Shown piece after piece: positions 19,119-27,887 of a stretch of 64,000 nt of DNA. Every line of letters starts with the position of its first letter. The stretch's first letter is position 1. The notes beneath the pieces were generated by a model. It saw only the letters and a program-made list of their open reading frames with translations. It made no database searches and was not told the origin of the DNA. The translations under genes and the position numbers were made by a program. The DNA is from Defluviicoccus sp. (GTDB lineage: Bacteria; Pseudomonadota; Alphaproteobacteria; Rhodospirillales; Defluviicoccaceae). The stretch lies in NCBI GenBank assembly GCA_029624735.1, contig JARSSM010000027.1, positions 1-64,000 of the forward strand, given 5' to 3'.

Positions 19119-20720
19119 CTATCCGGCCCGCTTGATAAATTCGAGCAAGCCCTTGAGCTGCGACGGATCGCCGATCACGCGCGGCACCTTGTTCTGGCCG
19201 CCGAGCTTGCCGATGCTCTTCATCCAGGCGGCGAAGGTGCCGGGCGGCACTGCATGCACGACCGGGGCGCCGACACCGACATCAACCGCGCGGCGCTCCT
19301 GGTAGTCCTCGTTGCGCTCCTGCAGGATCCGATCAACCGCGCGGGTGAAGGCTTCGACGCGTTCGGGCTGGCTGAACTCGACCACGTAAACGTGATGGCC
19401 GAGCGAGTCGCGGTCGGCCGAGAACGCGGTGCCGACGGCAAATTCGCTTATCTCGCTGCCCACCTCGCGCGCTGCCGCAAGCACCGCCGTCTCCACCAGA
19501 TCGCCGGTCAAGTGCTCGCCGAAGGATGACAGCATGTACGAGGTGCGGCCGGTAATGATCAGCCGCGGCGGCTTTGTGTCAACGAAGCGGACGACATCGC
19601 CGATGACATAGCTCCACAGGCCGGCGCAGGTCGTAAGCACGATCGCGTAGTCAACGCCGGTCTCGACGTTGCCGATCCAGTGCCGGGTCGGGCTCGGCCC
19701 GCCGAGTTCGTTCACCGGCACGAACTCATAGAACATGCCGTTGTCGACGATGACCCGCAAACCCTCGCCCGGCCCGCGGTCGGCAATGGCGACGAAGCCT
19801 TCAGACGCCGGATAGACCTCGCGCAGCTCGGCGCGGCTGCCTGCCATCAGCTTCTCGAACCGGCTGCGATAGGGGGCGAAGCTGACCCCGCCGTGCACGA
19901 GCAATTCGAGGTTGGGAAAGAGATCGGCGACCCGGCCGCCGCTTTCCGGCCGCAATGCCGCCAACCGCTCGAACAGGATCGAGAGCCAGCCAGGGGCGCC
20001 ACTCAAGAAGCGGATGTCCTCCTCAAGCGCCAGCGGCGCCAAGCGGCGGATCTTCTCTTCCCAGTCGGTGATGTAGGTCAGATCCTTGCCGGGGAAGTAG
20101 CCGAGCCCCGCCCACCACGGTTTCTCGGCGGCGGCGATGCCGCTGATGTCGCCGGAGCGCACGCCCGGCGCCTGCTCGGTCAGCGCCGTCGAGCCGCCAA
20201 GCACGAAGCACTTGCCGTTCCACACCTTCGTGTGTGGCCGGTTGCGCAGGTGGTGGACAAAGATGTCGATCGCAGCGCGCCGGTTGGCACGCACCATCTC
20301 CCGGGAACACGGAATGTACTTCACCTTGCCGGTGGACGTGCCAGACGAAACGGCGAAGAACGCCATCGTACCGGGCCAGGTGCAATCCACCAGCCGCGGG
20401 AAGGCATCCTTCCAGTAGCTGTCCCAAAGCTGATTGTAGGTCCGCAGAGGGACGCGTGCCTGATAGTCGTCGATGGTGCGAATGCCGGCAAAATCGTGAT
20501 CGCGGCCGAACCGTGTCGCGGCGGCGGCTTCCGTCATCTTCAGGAGTTGTGCACGCTGCGCGCCGGCTGCGTCCTGCGTGTCGAGCGTACGCTGGCGAAA
20601 GCGTGCGTAGAGCTTGAGCGCGCCCGTCAACGGCAGATTGAAGCCGCCGTAACGGCGCGGGTTTGCTGCCGTCGCCTTGGGCGAAAGGTTCGAACCGGTC
20701 GTCTCAGCCAACGATGTCAT
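19119..20720 (-). CDS. GH3 family acyl-adenylating enzyme
   Basis: A 533-residue member of the GH3 family. In plants these enzymes adenylate a carboxylic acid (jasmonate, auxin, benzoate) and conjugate it to an amino acid. The ATP-binding motif is SSGTSTGKVKYIP (near residue 105-120). Later motifs include HGGVSFAPYRSRFEKL and YPASEGFVAIADRG, in line with motifs 2 and 3 of the adenylating fold. Bacterial members are poorly studied. It ends convergently with the penicillin acylase gene (31 bases apart). It is divergent from the enamidase-like gene, so a shared control region (20721-20873) may regulate both. Confidence 0.9.
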   Translation of the reverse strand: MTSLAETTGSNLSPKATAANPRRYGGFNLPLTGALKLYARFRQRTLDTQDAAGAQRAQLLKMTEAAAATRFGRDHDFAGIRTIDDYQARVPLRTYNQLWDSYWKDAFPRLVDCTWPGTMAFFAVSSGTSTGKVKYIPCSREMVRANRRAAIDIFVHHLRNRPHTKVWNGKCFVLGGSTALTEQAPGVRSGDISGIAAAEKPWWAGLGYFPGKDLTYITDWEEKIRRLAPLALEEDIRFLSGAPGWLSILFERLAALRPESGGRVADLFPNLELLVHGGVSFAPYRSRFEKLMAGSRAELREVYPASEGFVAIADRGPGEGLRVIVDNGMFYEFVPVNELGGPSPTRHWIGNVETGVDYAIVLTTCAGLWSYVIGDVVRFVDTKPPRLIITGRTSYMLSSFGEHLTGDLVETAVLAAAREVGSEISEFAVGTAFSADRDSLGHHVYVVEFSQPERVEAFTRAVDRILQERNEDYQERRAVDVGVGAPVVHAVPPGTFAAWMKSIGKLGGQNKVPRVIGDPSQLKGLLEFIKRAG

Positions 20721-20743
20721 GCTGTCCTTCCACGAATACGCAC

Positions 20744-20760
20744 TTGATTCTTAAAATCAA
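20744..20760. repeat. Short inverted repeat in the GH3/enamidase divergent region
   Basis: TTGATT and AATCAA flank the loop CTTAA, forming a 17-base AT-rich element in an otherwise GC-rich divergent promoter region. A transcription-factor operator is possible, but the match is short and may be chance. Confidence 0.25.
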
Positions 20761-20873
20761 TGCCTTGAAAGCGCCAAGTCACGTTTGATTACTGAAGATT
20801 TCCCCAATCTTGGCAGCACCCGCGCCGCTGGCTAGAACAGAAAGAGGGAAGAGAACGCAGGGACAAGGCGGCA

Positions 20874-22061
20874 ATGAGCGCGACAGCGGCACCGGAGCTG
20901 GTCATCCGCAACATCGGCCTCCTCATCAGCGGCGACTTGCAGCGGCCGATTCTTGATGCCGATACCGTTGTCGCCGCAGGCGGGTTCGTCACCGCGGTTG
21001 GCCGCGAGGGTGACCTCGATCTGGCCGGCGCGGCGACCATGATCGATGCGCACGGCGCGGCGCTCATGCCGGGACTGATCGACAGCCACGTCCATCCCGT
21101 GTTCGCTGACTGGACACCGCGGCAGAACCAGCTTGGCTGGATCGACAGCGCCCTTAACGGCGGCGTGACGACGATGATCTCTGCCGGCGAGGTACACTTG
21201 CCCGGCCGGCCGAAGGACATCACCGGTCTCAAGGCGCACGCGATCACCGCCCAGCGGGCTTTCGCCAACGCCAGGCCAGCAGGCGTCAAGGTGCTGGCCG
21301 GTGCGCCTGTCGTCGAGCGTGGCATGGTGGAGAGCGATTTCGCTGAGCTGGCAGCCGCCGGCGTCACGCTCCTCGGCGAGGTCGGGCTCGGCAGCGTCAA
21401 GGCGGCCGACGAAGCGAAGCAGATGGTCGCCTGGGCGCGGAAGTATGGCCTGCGCTCGACCATCCACACCGGCGGCCCATCGATCCCCGGCTCTGGCCTG
21501 ATCGACAAGGACGTGGTGTTGGAGGCGGATGCCGACGTCATCGGCCACATCAATGGCGGCCACACCGCCCTGCCGCTCGCCCAGATCACCTGCTTGTGCG
21601 AGCGCTGCTCACGTGCGATCGAGCTGGTACACAACGGCAACCTGACCGCCGCCCTGCACGCGCTGCGCCTGGCGAAGGAGCTCAAGCAGCTGGAGCGCGT
21701 CATCCTCGGCACCGACTCGCCGGCCGGCTCAGGTGTGCAGCCGCTTGGGATTCTGCGCCTGATCGCGATGCTCGCAAGCCTGGGCGAGATCGGGGCCGAG
21801 ACCGCGCTGTGTTTCGCTACCGGCAATACCGCGCGCATCCACGGCCTGGCTCAAGGCATCATCGCGCCGGGCCGGCCGTGCGACGTCGTCATCATGGACA
21901 CCGCCCAGCATTCGGCGGCGCCGACATTGCTGAAAAGCATCGAGGCCGGCGACCTGCCCGGCATCGGCATGGTCATCATCGACGGCGTCATCTGCGCGCA
22001 CCGCAGCCGCAATACGCCCCCCGCCACCCGCCTGCCGGAAGTGATGCGGCGATCAGCGTGA
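20874..22061 (+). CDS. Enamidase-like metal-dependent amidohydrolase
   Basis: A 395-residue amidohydrolase-superfamily enzyme closely resembling enamidase of the nicotinate-fermenting Eubacterium barkeri, which opens the ring of 1,4,5,6-tetrahydro-6-oxonicotinate. Visible metal ligands are H72 and H74 (DSHVHP), E169 (LGEVGLG), H198 (IHTGG), H225 (GHINGG) and D281 (GTDSPAG). Enamidase uses the same kinds of ligand for its two-metal centre. Further family blocks are GGVTTMISAGE, NARPAGVKV, PLGILR and SRNTPPATR. No other nicotinate-pathway gene is near, so the natural substrate may be a different cyclic enamide or lactam. The start is preceded by AGGGACAAGGCGGCA. Confidence 0.85.
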   Translation: MSATAAPELVIRNIGLLISGDLQRPILDADTVVAAGGFVTAVGREGDLDLAGAATMIDAHGAALMPGLIDSHVHPVFADWTPRQNQLGWIDSALNGGVTTMISAGEVHLPGRPKDITGLKAHAITAQRAFANARPAGVKVLAGAPVVERGMVESDFAELAAAGVTLLGEVGLGSVKAADEAKQMVAWARKYGLRSTIHTGGPSIPGSGLIDKDVVLEADADVIGHINGGHTALPLAQITCLCERCSRAIELVHNGNLTAALHALRLAKELKQLERVILGTDSPAGSGVQPLGILRLIAMLASLGEIGAETALCFATGNTARIHGLAQGIIAPGRPCDVVIMDTAQHSAAPTLLKSIEAGDLPGIGMVIIDGVICAHRSRNTPPATRLPEVMRRSA

Positions 22062-22176
22062 GGGATGCGGAGAGGCACCGGCTGGTGCGCGTGCAGGCGC
22101 GACTGTCCGCTGGGAGGTTGACGGTGGCGCCTGCCGCCGATTGCCGGCTGCCGCCGCCAGCCCTATTGTAACCCTC

Positions 22177-23316
22177 ATGCCGTACCGCCATCTCATCCCC
22201 GTTTCACGCGAGCCGTTGTCGCTTCTTAGCGTCGAGCGGGTGATCTCCGAGCTTCGGCGTGGCCGGGCGGTGGCGGTCACGGGCGGCGATGGCCAAGGCG
22301 CGCTGGTGATGGCGGCCGAGGCGGCGACGGCGGAGCGCCTGATTGAGCTCACGGCGCGCGCGGGCGGTGCGGCGCGGGTTGCCCTGACCGCGCGGCGGGC
22401 GAGCGTGCTTGGTTTGCTGCCGGCCGCGGTGCGCATCGTGGTGGTGACGCCGCCAGCACCGCTCTCTCTCGAAACGGTACGCGCCATCGCCGATCCTTTA
22501 GCGGCGCTGCCGGTGCCGGCTGCCGAGGCATGCACCATCACCGAGGTCGAGCCGCACGCGCTGGAAGCAGCGGCGCTGCAGCTCACCAAGACCGCGCGGC
22601 TGTTGCCGGCGGCGGTGATCGCCGACATCGCTGGCGCAGACGCCGAGGACTTGGCCGCTTGGGCAATGCGCCACGATCTGCTCGCGGTCGATGCCGGCGA
22701 CGTGTTCCAGTACCTCGCCACCACGGCGCGCGCCTTGAAGCGGGTCGCCGAGGCGCGGGTACCGCTAGCGGGCGCCGAAGACGCGCTGATCGCAGCCTTC
22801 CGCCCCTTGGACGGCGGCTTCGAACACTACGTCATCAAGTTGGGCACGCCTGACCCCAATGCACCGGTTCTGACGCGGGTCCATTCGGCCTGCTTCACCG
22901 GCGATCTGTTGGGCAGCCTGCGCTGCGATTGCGGCGATCAGCTGCGCGGCGCGATCACGGCGATTACTGAAGCTGGCGGCGGGCTCATCCTCTACCTGGC
23001 GCAGGAGGGCCGCGGGATCGGCCTCGTCAACAAGTTGCGCGCCTATGCCCTGCAGGATCAGGGCTTCGACACCCTCGATGCCAACGAGCAGCTCGGCTTC
23101 GAGGCCGATGAGCGTGTCTACCTGCCGGCGGCGCAGATGCTGAGGGCCATTGGCGTCACGCGGGTGCGGCTGATGACCAACAATCCGGACAAGGTGGCAG
23201 CACTGACCCGGCTCGGCATCACGGTCACGGAGCGGGTGCCGCACACCTTCCCCGCCAACCGCCACAACGAGCATTACATTCGCACCAAGCTCGCGCGCGG
23301 CGGTCACCTGGACTGA
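22177..23316 (+). CDS. ribA: GTP cyclohydrolase II with degenerate N-terminal RibB-like domain
   Basis: First step of riboflavin synthesis: GTP to 2,5-diamino-6-ribosylamino-pyrimidinone phosphate, formate and pyrophosphate. From the ATG at 22177 (MPYRHLIPVSREP) it has 379 residues. The C-terminal 200 are a standard RibA with zinc cysteines (CFTGDLLGSLRCDCGDQL), the AQEGRGIGLVNK segment and TNNPDKVAAL. The N-terminal 180 residues resemble 3,4-DHBP synthase only loosely. They lack the acidic DDExRE-type motif, so this half is probably not catalytic and ribB should be elsewhere. No strong ribosome site or FMN riboswitch was seen in 22062-22176. Confidence 0.93.
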   Translation: MPYRHLIPVSREPLSLLSVERVISELRRGRAVAVTGGDGQGALVMAAEAATAERLIELTARAGGAARVALTARRASVLGLLPAAVRIVVVTPPAPLSLETVRAIADPLAALPVPAAEACTITEVEPHALEAAALQLTKTARLLPAAVIADIAGADAEDLAAWAMRHDLLAVDAGDVFQYLATTARALKRVAEARVPLAGAEDALIAAFRPLDGGFEHYVIKLGTPDPNAPVLTRVHSACFTGDLLGSLRCDCGDQLRGAITAITEAGGGLILYLAQEGRGIGLVNKLRAYALQDQGFDTLDANEQLGFEADERVYLPAAQMLRAIGVTRVRLMTNNPDKVAALTRLGITVTERVPHTFPANRHNEHYIRTKLARGGHLD

Positions 23317-23326
23317 CGCCGCCGGG

Positions 23327-24025
23327 TCAAGCCGGGCGGGCGCCGAAGAGGGCACTGCCGACCCGGACCAGGGTAGCGCCAAAGCGGATCGCGATCTCGA
23401 AATCCGCCGTCATCCCCATGCTGAGCTCGGCCAAACCGTTGCGCTTGGCAATGGCTGCCAGGAGCGTGAAGTGCAGCGAAGGCTCCTCGTCCACCGGCGG
23501 CACGCACATCAGGCCCCGCAGGGGAAGACCGCATTCGTCCCGGCAAAGCGCGATCAGCGCGTCCGCTTCACCCGGCGCGATACCGCTTTTCTGCGCCTCT
23601 TCGCCGGTGTTGACCTGGATGAAGATGTCCGGCGTGCGGCCCTGTTCGGCTCCTGCGGCTTTGATCGCGCGTGCGATTTCCTCGCGGTCGACGCTCTCGA
23701 TGACGTCGAACAGGCCGACGGCGCGGCGGACCTTGTTGCGTTGCAGCGGCCCGATCAGATGCAGCCGGATGTCCGCGTGCGCCGCCTTCAGTGCGGGCCA
23801 CTTGGCGAGCGCTTCCTGCACCCGGTTTTCGCCGAACACCCGCTGGCCGGCGGCGATCGCGTGGCCGGCGGTGGCGGCAGAATGGGTCTTGGTGACGGCG
23901 ACGAGCGTCACTTCGGCCGGCTCCCGCCCAACCTCGCGGGCGGCCGTGGCGATGCGAGCCTTGACGGCGGCGAGATTGGCCTGCACCTCTGCTGCCGCAA
24001 TGTCAGCCGTTACAAACTCCGCCAT
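23327..24025 (-). CDS. YggS/PLPHP family pyridoxal-phosphate homeostasis protein
   Basis: A 232-residue PLP-binding barrel protein that buffers pyridoxal phosphate and affects amino-acid pools. The PLP-binding Lys lies in LVAVTKTH. Also seen are FGENRVQEAL, HLIGPLQRNK and, near the end, LSMGMTADFEIAIRFG. The ATG at 24025 has GGGAGCGG upstream; the ORF opens 46 codons earlier without family resemblance. It ends 10 bases from ribA (convergent) and is divergent from the thiE-like gene. Confidence 0.94.
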   Translation of the reverse strand: MAEFVTADIAAAEVQANLAAVKARIATAAREVGREPAEVTLVAVTKTHSAATAGHAIAAGQRVFGENRVQEALAKWPALKAAHADIRLHLIGPLQRNKVRRAVGLFDVIESVDREEIARAIKAAGAEQGRTPDIFIQVNTGEEAQKSGIAPGEADALIALCRDECGLPLRGLMCVPPVDEEPSLHFTLLAAIAKRNGLAELSMGMTADFEIAIRFGATLVRVGSALFGARPA

Positions 24026-24068
24026 TCGCCGCTCCCGCCGTCTGCCCGCGGCAACGGTAGCAGAGGCC

Positions 24069-24692
24069 GTGCGCCCGCTCAAATACGCGCGGCCCGCAGG
24101 TACGCTGCCGCCGCGGCTGCTGATGACTGATGCGGCGCGGGTGGCTGAGCCGGCAACGGACATTGCGCGGCTGAAGCCCGGCGATGCGGTGATCGTGCGC
24201 GATTACGGCCTTCCGGAGCGGGCCGCGCATGCGCGCGCGTTGAAGCGGCTGTGCCGGCAGCGGGGCTTGCTCCTGCTGGTCGCGGCCGATGCCCGACTTG
24301 CGCGCGCGATCGGCGCCGATGGCCTGCATCTCCCCGAGAGCCTGGTGGCGGCGCCCGGCTGGCAGCGCTTCAAGCGGCCGGGCTGGCTGGTGACGGCAGC
24401 CGCGCACTCCGGTGCCGCGATCGCCCGTGCGTTCACCGACGGAGCCGATGCCGTGCTCGTCTCGCCCGTGTTCCCGACCGCGAGCCATCCGGGCGGCCGG
24501 GCCCTAGGACTCCTCCGCTTTGCCCGCCTGGCCCGCGCGAGCGGGCTGCCGGTCTACGCCCTGGGCGGGATCAGCGCCGCGACCCTGCGTCGGCTCAAGA
24601 ACCTTCCAATCGCCGGGATTGCCGGGATCAGCGCCGTTGCCGGCATCAGGCTTCCTCGCCGTAACTCCCGTCGTAACCCCACGCGGCCATAA
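24069..24692 (+). CDS. Thiamine-phosphate synthase / TenI-like protein
   Basis: A small TIM-barrel protein of 207 residues from the GTG at 24069, placed just after AGAGG. An ATG at 24123 is an alternative but would cut the first strand (LPPRLLMTD). Family features: GADGLHLPE, the AHSGAAIARAFTDGADAVLVSP-like block (24403-24468), FPTASHPGGRALG and ALGGISAATLRRL. ThiE couples the thiazole and pyrimidine halves of thiamine. TenI-like relatives may lack that activity, and the pyrophosphate motif here is atypical. Its last 47 bases overlap the convergent sulfotransferase gene. Confidence 0.82.
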   Translation: MRPLKYARPAGTLPPRLLMTDAARVAEPATDIARLKPGDAVIVRDYGLPERAAHARALKRLCRQRGLLLLVAADARLARAIGADGLHLPESLVAAPGWQRFKRPGWLVTAAAHSGAAIARAFTDGADAVLVSPVFPTASHPGGRALGLLRFARLARASGLPVYALGGISAATLRRLKNLPIAGIAGISAVAGIRLPRRNSRRNPTRP

Positions 24693-26532
24693 AGGGTTCG
24701 AGGATCGGCAGCAGGTCCACGAACGCGTCGCGGTAGTTCAGCCAGCGGCCGGCCGAGCGGCGGTAGATCGGCTGCACCACCTGATGATAGCTGGGCGTCG
24801 CGATTGCCTTTGCCTTGGCGTGCTCGGCATAGCGCAGCACCGCATCATCCCAGGTGAGGCCGAGGCCGGCAACGATCCGCCTGGTCTCGGCGGCGACATC
24901 TTCGACCAGATCTTCGTAGCGGACTTGGATCACGCTGAGCGGCAGCACTTCCGCGTAGCGCTGCCACAGGCCCATCACGTCCGCATAGAAGCGCGCGGTG
25001 CCAGCGAGCGTGGTGAAGTGGATCATCGTCTGGTTGAGCTGGAACGGCTGCATAAAGCCGCTTAAGACCACATCACACGGATGGCGCAGCGCCAGCAGGA
25101 TCCTGGCTTCCGGGAACAAACGCCAGATCAGGCCGGCATCGACGGTGTTGAGCGGCATCTTGTCGACCAGAATACCGGCCGGCGGACCGCCCAGATGATG
25201 CCGGACGCGGGCGAAGTACTGATCGCGCAGGTCCCGGATAGTGCTCGCGTCGAGGCGGGCAAGCGCGTCCGGGTAGCCGCCGGGCAAGCGTTCGACGCGG
25301 GCGCGCACGACATCAAGCGCGTCCTTTTCCTCCATCGTTGTGAGTGCTGGATGGGAATCGAGGATCTGGTCGAGAAGCGTGGTGCCCGAGCGCGGAAAAC
25401 CGATCAGGAAGATCGGCGCCGGCCGGTCGCTTGGCCCTTCGACGGCTGGCGTCCATCCCTGGACCCAGCTCGCGGTGAAGCGGGCCTTGAGCTTAGCGAT
25501 CAGGCGCGGATACGCCTCGCGATCGATGCCGGCTGCAGCCGGCGTCGTCAGCATCAGCGCATTTGCGTCGGCGAACAGCGCGATCGCCCGATCGTAGGCG
25601 CCCAGGCGGTCGCACAGCATCGCCTTCTCGAAGGTGGCGTAGCTGCGGGCCTCCGCATCGGCCTGGCTCAGATCGAGGCCGTCCAGCCGCGCCAGCGCGT
25701 CTCCCTCACGGCCCAAGCGGCGCAGGGCGCGGGCTTGGGCGACCGCGGCACGCACATTGCCAGCATCGCGGACGAGCGCTTCGCCGGCCACGGCGAGCGC
25801 TTCCTCCAGCCGGCCGGTCCGCTCCAGAAACGCCGCCAGTGCCGCCCGGTTCTGCGCGTCTTCGGGGGCGAGCGCGATCGCCTCGCGATAGAGCGCTTCG
25901 GCTTCCGCCCGCGCCGGCGTGCCGGCGAGCGCGTCGGCCAGGCCGCGTTTCGCCGCCGCCGAGGTGGGTTTCAGCGCGAGTGCACGGCGGAACGCTTGCG
26001 CTGCATCGGTTGGCCGGTTCAGTGCCTGCAAGGCCCGGCCGAGATTGCCGTGCGTATCCGCATCGGCAGGCTTGAGGGCGAGCGCTTGACGATAGGCCGC
26101 GACCGCCTCGTCCAGGCGGCCCAGGGTCTGCAGCGCATTGCCGACGTTGTTCAGCGCCTGGGCGTAGGCGGGATCGAGAGCGAGCGCGGCGGTGAAGTGT
26201 GCCCGCGCCTCCTCCGCACGGCCTTGCGCCAGGGCGACGACGCCAAGCGAGTTGTGATAGCTGGCGGCGCGCGGATTAAGCGCGAGCGCGCGGCGGATCA
26301 GCGCTTCCGCCTCCGCCAGCGCGCCGGCCTGGTAGCGAAGAAGGCCGCTCAAGTGCAGGGCGTCGGGCTGGTCGGGTGCAAGCTTGAGGATGCGGGCGTA
26401 GAGGGCTTGCGCACGTTCGCTCTCGCCCGCCTGATGCAGACGGACGGCATCGCGCAACAGGGCTGCCAGTGCATCGCCCTTCGCCGGGCGCTTGGGCTGT
26501 TTCGGCGGCTTGGGTGCCTTGGGCGGGCTCAC
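24646..26532 (-). CDS. TPR-repeat protein with C-terminal sulfotransferase domain
   Basis: 628 residues. A Lys/Pro-rich start (1-20) is followed by about eight TPR repeats (about 25-330, such as SYHNSLGVVALAQGRAEEAR) and a sulfotransferase domain (about 373-610). PAPS-binding motifs are GFPRSGTTLLDQIL (379-391, 5' phosphosulfate loop) and LALRHPCDVVLSGF (3' phosphate loop). Such TPR-sulfotransferases are common in alphaproteobacteria; their targets, glycan or protein, are mostly unknown. It overlaps the preceding gene by 4 bases (ATGA), so the two are translationally coupled. Possible partners in glycan sulfation are the two genes upstream. Confidence 0.9.
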   Translation of the reverse strand: MSPPKAPKPPKQPKRPAKGDALAALLRDAVRLHQAGESERAQALYARILKLAPDQPDALHLSGLLRYQAGALAEAEALIRRALALNPRAASYHNSLGVVALAQGRAEEARAHFTAALALDPAYAQALNNVGNALQTLGRLDEAVAAYRQALALKPADADTHGNLGRALQALNRPTDAAQAFRRALALKPTSAAAKRGLADALAGTPARAEAEALYREAIALAPEDAQNRAALAAFLERTGRLEEALAVAGEALVRDAGNVRAAVAQARALRRLGREGDALARLDGLDLSQADAEARSYATFEKAMLCDRLGAYDRAIALFADANALMLTTPAAAGIDREAYPRLIAKLKARFTASWVQGWTPAVEGPSDRPAPIFLIGFPRSGTTLLDQILDSHPALTTMEEKDALDVVRARVERLPGGYPDALARLDASTIRDLRDQYFARVRHHLGGPPAGILVDKMPLNTVDAGLIWRLFPEARILLALRHPCDVVLSGFMQPFQLNQTMIHFTTLAGTARFYADVMGLWQRYAEVLPLSVIQVRYEDLVEDVAAETRRIVAGLGLTWDDAVLRYAEHAKAKAIATPSYHQVVQPIYRRSAGRWLNYRDAFVDLLPILEPFMAAWGYDGSYGEEA

Positions 26533-27887
26533 GGCACCGGCCGGAACAGTTTGAGCGCCGCCGTCACCCGCGCCACCACGTCCGCCCAGTCACCGCGCGC
26601 GCGCTGGCGGAACAGGCGAAAGGTGGGATACCAGGGGCTGTCGTCGCGCCGCTCCAGCCAGCGCCATTCGGCCGGTTCTGGCAGTAGCAGCCAGCAAGGC
26701 TTGGCCAGCGCGCCGGCGAGGTGCGCCACGGCCGTATCGACGGAGATGAGGAGATCAAGGCCTGAGATCACGGCCGCGGTCTCGGCAAAATCGGTCAGCG
26801 CAGGCGCCAGATCAATGACGGTGCCGGCCGGAAACGCTGCGGTGCCCTCGGCTTGGCCAACCTGCAGGCTGAAGAAGCTTGCGGCGACGGCGCGAACCAG
26901 CGATGCCAACGCATCGGCCGCGAGCGAGCGGTTGCGGTCGTTGGGGTGATTGCGGTTGCCGGCCCAGGTGAGGCCGACGCGCGGGCGCGGTGCACTCGCC
27001 AAGCGTTCGGCCCAGCGGGCGCACGCATCGGCAGGCGCGGTGAGATAGGGAACGCGCGCCGGGACGGTGGCAAGCGTCGTGCCGAGGAGATGTGGCAGGC
27101 TCATCAGCGGCGCATGGACGTCGAATGCCGGCAGCGCGTCGCCCTTGACGATCAGCTGGACTGCCGGGGCGTTCGGGGAGGCGAGCGCCCCCTCGAACAG
27201 CCGCCTGAGCGGCGGCTGACATTCCAGCACCACCCGGCCGCCCTGCGCGGCGACAAGCGGGACATAGCGGACGAACTGGATGGCGGAGCCCAGGCCTTGC
27301 TCGGCATGGACGAACAATGTGCGCCCGGCCAGCGGTGCTCCGTCCCAGGCCGGTGCTGCGAAGCTGCGGGCCGGGGTGGTGAAGCCCGGCACCCACCAGC
27401 GCCATTCGTACTCCCGCCATCCGTCCTCAAAGCGGCCTTGCTGCAACAGCAAGATCGCCCGGTTCGCGCGCGCTTCCGGCTGGTCGGGTTCATGCGTGAG
27501 GGCCTGGTCGTAGGCGGCGAGTGCGGCCGTGCTATCGCCCAGGTCTTGCAGGACGAGGCCGAGGTTGGTCAGCACCGTCGTGTCGTGCGGCGATCGCGCA
27601 AGCGCTTGGCGCAGTTGAGCTGCGGCCTCTTCAAGGCGCCCTTCGGCGCGCAGGACGCCGGCCAGGACATTAAGGAAGCGGGCATCGCCCGGCCGCTCCT
27701 TCAACGCGCGGGCCAGAAGCATCCGCGCCCGGGCGTGCTGGCCCTCCTGATGCGCCACCAGCCCGAGGAGATGCAGCGCGTCCGCATTCCGGGGATGCGC
27801 CTTCAGGACCGCTTGATAGATCCGCGCCGCATCCTCCAACCGGCCAGCCTGGTGATGGCGCAGGGCTTCGTGCAGGCTTGCTGTCAT
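26529..27887 (-). CDS. TPR-repeat protein with glycosyltransferase-like C-terminal domain
   Basis: 452 residues. TPR repeats fill about 1-160 (for example HEALRHHQAGRLEDAARIYQ). After WREYEWRW comes a GT-B glycosyltransferase-like domain related to heptosyltransferase (GT9) or GT41-type folds, with FVHAEQGLGSAIQFVRYVP, VGLTWAGNRNHPNDRNRSL and LLISVDTAVAHLAGAL. It probably transfers a sugar to protein or surface glycan; donor and acceptor are unknown. It is coupled by 4-base overlaps to the sulfotransferase genes on both sides, so all three may modify the same product. Confidence 0.87.
   Translation of the reverse strand: MTASLHEALRHHQAGRLEDAARIYQAVLKAHPRNADALHLLGLVAHQEGQHARARMLLARALKERPGDARFLNVLAGVLRAEGRLEEAAAQLRQALARSPHDTTVLTNLGLVLQDLGDSTAALAAYDQALTHEPDQPEARANRAILLLQQGRFEDGWREYEWRWWVPGFTTPARSFAAPAWDGAPLAGRTLFVHAEQGLGSAIQFVRYVPLVAAQGGRVVLECQPPLRRLFEGALASPNAPAVQLIVKGDALPAFDVHAPLMSLPHLLGTTLATVPARVPYLTAPADACARWAERLASAPRPRVGLTWAGNRNHPNDRNRSLAADALASLVRAVAASFFSLQVGQAEGTAAFPAGTVIDLAPALTDFAETAAVISGLDLLISVDTAVAHLAGALAKPCWLLLPEPAEWRWLERRDDSPWYPTFRLFRQRARGDWADVVARVTAALKLFRPVP

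Noticed and set aside
19680..20747. 355-codon plus-strand ORF opposite GH3
   Set aside because: No recognisable motif; GH3 on the minus strand explains the region.
22062..22176. Possible FMN riboswitch before ribA
   Set aside because: Only 115 bases and none of the conserved FMN-aptamer blocks are visible.
25081..26949. 622-codon plus-strand ORF opposite the TPR genes
   Set aside because: Antisense open frame caused by high GC and TPR codon bias; spans two real genes and has no domain.
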